From NCBI RefSeq assembly GCF_000577615.1, contig NZ_CBXX010000017.1, positions 49,003 to 113,002 of the forward strand: a DNA stretch of 64,000 nucleotides, written 5' to 3'. This DNA comes from Herbaspirillum sp. RV1423. Lineage in GTDB: Bacteria; Pseudomonadota; Gammaproteobacteria; Burkholderiales; Burkholderiaceae_D. Below the pieces are notes generated by a model. It worked only from the letters and a program-made list of their open reading frames with translations. It ran no database searches and was not told the DNA's origin. The translations under genes were made by a program, and so were the position numbers. This document shows positions 59,908 to 64,000 of this stretch, piece after piece. Numbering within the stretch: the stretch's first letter is position 1; the number at the start of each line of letters is the position of its first letter.

Positions 59908-60077
59908 GTTTGTCTATGAGAGTGATCGGATCGGGGATGCAAATGCCGGAACAAGCGCAGAAAAATCTGCGCCGGCGTGGCGGGCGGCGCAATGGCTGAA
60001 GCGTATTCTACGGAATGTCGCTCCGGCCTGCCACGGTGAACGACAGGCAGGCAGCGGTGCGCGTCATGGCGGGTTCA

Positions 60078-63000
60078 TCATCGCCGCGAGTCCGATGGCC
60101 TGCTCGGACCTGGCTGCGGTTCGGCCGGAGGGGCTTCAATGCTGCGAGGATTCGGGGGCGCTTCAATGCTGCGAGGATTCGGAGGTGCTTCAATACCAAG
60201 AGGATTGGATCGTGATTCGTTCGCATTCAATCGCAACTGTGCACCGCTACGCTGATCCGTGATCGTGATTTCTCCCCTGGCCCGTATATCGGCAGTCGCC
60301 CCATCCAGTCCCCTGAGTCGTACGTTCGCCAGGTTTTGGTGAGGATGCACAGACACACTATCGACCACAGGCAGATTGACAGATGGTCCTCCAATTGCCC
60401 GGTGATTGCTTCCAGAAGCACTGCGCAGCGCTTGCGAATCGGATCCGGATCCGGAAGGCGAACTGACCGGCATGCGCACTTGCACGGCCACACGGCCTGC
60501 GGCAGCAGGGCGCGCGACCGCGCTGCCCATATCGGCCGTGCCGCCCCCACCGACCATCCGGTCCGGGTTATCCGCGTAAGCAACGATAGTGACCGGTCCC
60601 GGAGCGGGCGCACCTGGTACGAGACCGAACGCATTAGCTGTAAAGCGGTCTGCACCTTGGGGGGAGTTCACGGTCGCGATCACCTCCCTTGACAGTTCGT
60701 CTGCGAACCGCAACGCTCTCTGGCTTCCTGTGACGGGTAATAATCCTAATGCGTCATTCAGCCGGGCAGTCGATGTGGCTCCGCCTGAAAGTGATAAGTT
60801 TGGCAATGCGTTGTCTGCAAATGAAGACACGGCAGCGGCGACAGACCGCGTAGGTCCAGGCGAGGGCGATGATTCAATTACCGTCATCGGCTGAGACGTC
60901 GATCCAGCGGCAGCGATTGTTGGCGTTGACGTCGATCCGGCGCTGGTGATTGCAGGCGTTGGCGTTGACTCGGCATCAGCGATTGCCGGTGCCGGCGGCT
61001 GGTTCTGGATTTGCCGGCGCGGCGGCGGCGCCATCAATTCGCGCAGGGACGCTTCTTGCTCCCGGCTCTCGATCTTCCGAACCTCGATATCATGGTGCGA
61101 CCGTGTAGTGTAATCGGCCAGGTCTCGACGCGCCGTCTCGCGCGCCGCCGCGCGTTTTTCGGCATGCTGCTGGCGCGCCATGGCATTTTGCTTGCTATGC
61201 CGACTCTCCAAACGCGCTCTCGATTCCGCCTTCTTCTTCTCTTGAGCATGTTCTATCTGAGTCGCTATATTGCGCCACGCTTGCCGGGCTTCTTGCCGTC
61301 TGCGTTCCTGGTTCGCCTGTTCTTTTGCACGCTCTTCGGCGCGCGCACGGCTATATTCGTTGCCGTACTGTAGCGCGGTCGATAGCCGTGCCGGCATGGG
61401 TGGCGGCGGCTCACCCCGTTCTTTAGCTTGTCGCCACTGTTCATCGTATTGATGCTTGATGTCCATAAACTCATCTTCGCTTCGCCTTCTTCGTTCGTCG
61501 TCCCATGCTAACCGGCGCTTGCGATCTTCCTCTTCCTCAGGGAATTCATACAGGCCCGCTTGTCCCAATGTTTTTTTGACGGCACTTCCCACTCTCTTCA
61601 TCCATTTTGGTACGCCCTTGCGTTTGTTATCCTGAGTGTCGGGGGCAGAGGATGCGTCCGATGATCTCCTTGATGGCGAAGACCCTGCCTGAGGTGTCGT
61701 CCCGCCCGGCCTTGGCGCATCCTCCGGGATATCGTCGAAACCGGGCATGCCGCCGACATCGGAACCATATGCGGAATCATTCCGGGAAGAACGCGTGCCG
61801 CCGGAACCGGAGCTGAATGCCGAATCATTTCTGGAGGTGCGGGCGGGGCCGGAAAAAGAGAGATTGCCCAGTTGATCAATCATTTCGTCAATGCCGGACT
61901 CGGCGTCATCCGAATCCGATTGCGCGGCTCTCGGCGCGGAGTCATCAGTTTGACCTGGGTTCTCGGTCTGCCCAGTCAATAGCGGCCGGTTGCTCCCCCA
62001 ATTCTCTATCCCTCGCAGATTGCTCTTTGGGTCTCCCGATACCACGTACACATCCGGATCCAAAGGCCCGCGCGGCGGATTGTCCGCGTTTTCCTCATCG
62101 GGCTCATCGTCAAGCGCGGGCGGCGATGAATTGAGCAGGGACAAATCGAACGACGACATCCCTGGCGTTGGCGGAAGTACGGACGGCGGCGAACCAAACA
62201 AAGATTCATCAAACGACGATAGCCCCGGTGTCGGGGGCTGAGGGGGCGTCGATGGGTCCAATTGAGGCAAATTGGGCGGCGGAGCCGTCGACGTTGATGG
62301 GAGAGGGGGATTGGACCGACCTGAGGATATGTTTGGATGGAGGTTTCGCCTATGCTTGAGATAACTCTCTCGTCGTGTGTACCATATGCCGCAGTCTTCG
62401 CACGTATGGCGTTTTGCTTCGTCGTGACTCAGTTCATGGGCATTACGTGCCTCTCGATGCCCAAATGATTCATTGCAATATTGGCAGCCATAGGGTTTAT
62501 CGCGCGCATGAATACGCTCATGCCGATTACGCGCAGACACGTCCCGAAACGAGTCGTCGCAGTGTTCGACTCGACACGCATAGGGCTTCGCGCCCGTGTG
62601 AGTGCGTTTGTGTACGGTCAGATTACCTGAATGGGGAAACGCTTTGCCACAGACGTCGCACTTATAGGGTTTTTCGCCTGTGTGTGCGCGCCCATGTATG
62701 GTCAACGTCTGTCTTGTCTTGAATACCTTATTGCAAATACTGCACATATGCGTTCCTGGCCGGAACAAATCATCGGACGCAATGGAATCCAAATCGTTGT
62801 CGCGTCTCGGCCCGGGTGACGGAGGTGCGAGAAACGGATCGAAGTCTGCGCCGCTCCGACTTCGTCTGGTCGAAGAGGCAGCGGCAGGTGGAGCGGGTGG
62901 AAAACGGAAGTCGCTTGCGCCAGGCCTTGAAGGCGGTTTTGGATCAGGCTGATCTGCGGATTTTTTTCGATGGGTGTTCTGCTGATGGCTGAGCATGCTA

Positions 63001-63590
63001 GCCTTTCGCGTAAACGATTTATCGCAGCCATCATGTCCGCAAAAAAAGAACTTGCCGCCCGTATGAGTACGCAAATGGTTATTCATGCTCCTCTTTGAGG
63101 TGAATATCTCACCGCACGCTCCGCATGCGAAAAACTTAGGCGGTTTGGGCTTAGGAAACTGTTCTCTAGCCGGAAACCCCGACCCGGTCGACGAGGGGAC
63201 CGCCCCCGCCGAAGCGTGCGGAGTCCCGAAAGAACTTCTTGCTGGTCTCGACGGCAAGGTTGCCTGAGTTCTCGCTCTGGACTCACGATCCGCGCCAGTG
63301 GACATCGTTCCCCGGGAGCTTCCCGGTTGAGCGGACCAGAAACCCGGGCTGTCAAGAAATCGGTTAAATGCACCTGAAGCATTGCCAGAAGATCCTGCCG
63401 GGTGAGGCTGCTGTGACGCGGAAGGTCTGGGCGTCTCATCGAGAACGTTCATTGCCCGTCTGAGAGCAGCCCCCACGTCAGCCGTTCCTGAGGTAGCCGG
63501 TTCTCCCGTTACATCAGCGTCGGCATCCTCAGACTGGGGGGATTGGCGATTGTTCCGCTGATGTTGTTGTGGCGCCGAAGTCCGCTTCAT
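60078..63590 (-). CDS. Multi-C2H2 zinc-finger protein, eukaryotic transcription factor-like (candidate effector)
   Basis: 1170 residues from the ATG at 63590 (a GTG 11 codons upstream is possible). No close bacterial relative is recognised. Residues 1-150 are Ser/Pro/Gln-rich and disordered-looking. Seven complete C2H2 fingers follow: two at about 156-207 and five at about 283-418, all Cx2-4C-x12-Hx3-4H, with TGEKP and TGAKP linkers around fingers 3-5. About 453-500 is a duplicated hydrophobic segment (SSFDESLFG, SSFDLSLLN) ending in acidic DDEPDEEN. About 656-673 is a basic patch (KRKGVPKWMKRVGSAVKK). About 685-855 is a charged Arg/Glu/Ala helix. The tail has 11- and 9-residue tandem repeats. 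Finger DNA is less GC-rich than neighbours. DNA binding in a eukaryotic host is inferred. Confidence 0.85.
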   Translation of the reverse strand: MKRTSAPQQHQRNNRQSPQSEDADADVTGEPATSGTADVGAALRRAMNVLDETPRPSASQQPHPAGSSGNASGAFNRFLDSPGFWSAQPGSSRGTMSTGADRESRARTQATLPSRPARSSFGTPHASAGAVPSSTGSGFPAREQFPKPKPPKFFACGACGEIFTSKRSMNNHLRTHTGGKFFFCGHDGCDKSFTRKASMLSHQQNTHRKKSADQPDPKPPSRPGASDFRFPPAPPAAASSTRRSRSGADFDPFLAPPSPGPRRDNDLDSIASDDLFRPGTHMCSICNKVFKTRQTLTIHGRAHTGEKPYKCDVCGKAFPHSGNLTVHKRTHTGAKPYACRVEHCDDSFRDVSARNRHERIHARDKPYGCQYCNESFGHREARNAHELSHDEAKRHTCEDCGIWYTRRESYLKHRRNLHPNISSGRSNPPLPSTSTAPPPNLPQLDPSTPPQPPTPGLSSFDESLFGSPPSVLPPTPGMSSFDLSLLNSSPPALDDEPDEENADNPPRGPLDPDVYVVSGDPKSNLRGIENWGSNRPLLTGQTENPGQTDDSAPRAAQSDSDDAESGIDEMIDQLGNLSFSGPARTSRNDSAFSSGSGGTRSSRNDSAYGSDVGGMPGFDDIPEDAPRPGGTTPQAGSSPSRRSSDASSAPDTQDNKRKGVPKWMKRVGSAVKKTLGQAGLYEFPEEEEDRKRRLAWDDERRRRSEDEFMDIKHQYDEQWRQAKERGEPPPPMPARLSTALQYGNEYSRARAEERAKEQANQERRRQEARQAWRNIATQIEHAQEKKKAESRARLESRHSKQNAMARQQHAEKRAAARETARRDLADYTTRSHHDIEVRKIESREQEASLRELMAPPPRRQIQNQPPAPAIADAESTPTPAITSAGSTSTPTIAAAGSTSQPMTVIESSPSPGPTRSVAAAVSSFADNALPNLSLSGGATSTARLNDALGLLPVTGSQRALRFADELSREVIATVNSPQGADRFTANAFGLVPGAPAPGPVTIVAYADNPDRMVGGGGTADMGSAVARPAAAGRVAVQVRMPVSSPSGSGSDSQALRSASGSNHRAIGGPSVNLPVVDSVSVHPHQNLANVRLRGLDGATADIRARGEITITDQRSGAQLRLNANESRSNPLGIEAPPNPRSIEAPPNPRSIEAPPAEPQPGPSRPSDSRR
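60114..60206 (-). repeat. 27-bp tandem repeat in the zinc-finger gene C-terminus
   Basis: Three 27-bp units encode IEAPPNPRS twice and a degenerate third (IEAPPAEPQ); NPLG before the first is a remnant of another unit. The first two units are almost identical at DNA level, so the expansion is recent. Confidence 0.85.
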
Positions 63591-63659
63591 CTCATATTCC
63601 AAAAGGTTGTTGTACAAAATCACGCTACATTCGATACGCGTGGCGCCGGTGGAGAGTCA

Positions 63660-64000
63660 TCACCTCCGCGACCCTGACGGATTGTCCGGCCCCTGCTGCG
63701 GTCCAGCCGGCGGCGCGCCGAGTCCGGGTCGAGTCGGCGGCGCTACGAGGCGGGGGGGATTCGACGGGGCCCCCATTGGGATCACATGCACCTCCCTGCC
63801 GCTCACCTCGCCGCGTATCGTGACCTCGCGCCCCACCACTTCACCTCGCGAATTGCCCCCTCCCAGGAACTCCAGGCCCACTCCGCGCGGACTGGACAGC
63901 ACCCGATTCAACACCGCCAGATCCCTGGACGGCGGCGCATCCGACGAGGCATGCGCGTCAGGAGCGATATACGACACCCCTGATCCTGAAGGCTGATTGA
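63660..64000 (-). CDS. 3' end of a second gene with a C-terminus like that of the zinc-finger protein
   Basis: A minus-strand frame is open from the window edge to TGA at 63660, giving the last 112 residues of a larger protein. It has no fingers in the visible part. Its end (VTIRGEVSGREVHV, then Pro-rich GAPSNPPRLVAPPTRPG, ending GPDNPSGSRR) parallels the end of the neighbouring zinc-finger protein (ITITDQRSGAQLRL, Pro-rich IEAPPNPRS repeats, ending GPSRPSDSRR). The gap between the two genes is 69 bp, so they may be co-transcribed paralogues. A GTG at 63977 could start a short protein, but the frame stays open beyond it, so a longer gene is preferred. Confidence 0.6.
   Translation of the reverse strand, partial: NQPSGSGVSYIAPDAHASSDAPPSRDLAVLNRVLSSPRGVGLEFLGGGNSRGEVVGREVTIRGEVSGREVHVIPMGAPSNPPRLVAPPTRPGLGAPPAGPQQGPDNPSGSRR

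Noticed and set aside
60114..60206. CRISPR-like array in the 27-bp repeats
   Set aside because: The units are contiguous with no spacers and lie in frame within a coding sequence.
62000..62230. EAR-type repression motif (LxLxL) in the zinc-finger protein
   Set aside because: Only LSL-type near-matches (FDLSLLN, PNLSLSG) occur; the full LxLxL or DLNxxP pattern is absent.
63591..63659. Type III regulon box (TTCG-N16-TTCG or PIP-box type) upstream of the zinc-finger gene
   Set aside because: I looked in the 69-bp gap on the minus strand and saw no such spacing. The promoter may lie upstream of the partner gene, outside the window.
1..64000. tRNA genes, CRISPR arrays, insertion sequences or prophage
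   Set aside because: No tRNA other than the tRNA-like end of tmRNA, no regularly spaced repeats and no transposase, integrase or phage proteins were seen.

Overview
The window is a chromosomal segment of a betaproteobacterium of the order Burkholderiales, most likely family Oxalobacteraceae (Herbaspirillum/Collimonas-like). This placement is inferred from gene order (ompA-ubiG-gph, gyrA-serC-pheA-hisC-tyrA-aroA-cmk-rpsA-ihfB-lapA-lapB), protein character and the tmRNA tag ANDNSYALAA; no database search was possible. Most of the 64 kb is dense, ordinary core genome.

Layout. 1-3393 (minus): an Mla/Mce-type lipid ABC transporter operon (permease with a fused STAS domain, ATPase, MCE protein, lipoprotein cut by the window edge). 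3777-4137 (minus): tmRNA. 4210-11164 (minus): a large DUF748/OmpA-like envelope protein, gph, ubiG, an OmpA-family protein and a frameshifted OmpA paralogue. 11457-26846 (plus): gyrA, then serine and aromatic amino acid biosynthesis (serC, pheA, hisC, tyrA, aroA), cmk, rpsA, ihfB, lapAB and the sugar-nucleotide/heptose genes ugd and hldA. 26983-33623 (plus): a ComEA-like protein, a GAF-GGDEF diguanylate cyclase, manC, dnaX (with a probable frameshift/slippage signal), a YbaB protein, a YciI-like protein and recR. 33661-38397 (plus): a secreted protein, a CaiB/BaiF CoA-transferase and a nitrate/sulfonate-type ABC importer.

38484-47600 is a carbohydrate locus: a minus-strand set pgi-zwf-hexR-AGE epimerase-tal diverging from edd-eda. 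Both promoters carry HexR-type palindromes, so the Entner-Doudoroff route and its repressor sit together; 6-phosphogluconolactonase is missing from the locus. 47739-56798 holds lgt, a LysR regulator diverging from ilvD, a cytochrome c, a branched-chain amino acid binding protein diverging from an Lrp/AsnC regulator, a CPA2 antiporter and rpiA. 57175-59907 (minus) is an M16 peptidase. Three copies of a cloverleaf-forming intergenic repeat lie at about 27.5, 56.9 and 57.1 kb.

The exceptional part is the right end (60078-64000, minus): a gene of about 1170 codons encoding seven canonical eukaryotic-type C2H2 zinc fingers, a duplicated hydrophobic/acidic segment resembling a transactivation domain, a basic nuclear-localisation-like patch, a long charged helix and Ser/Pro-rich disorder. 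Upstream of it is the 3' end of a second gene whose C-terminus looks related. I read this as a candidate family of eukaryote-directed, transcription-factor-like effectors in a bacterium. That reading is inference from domain architecture only.
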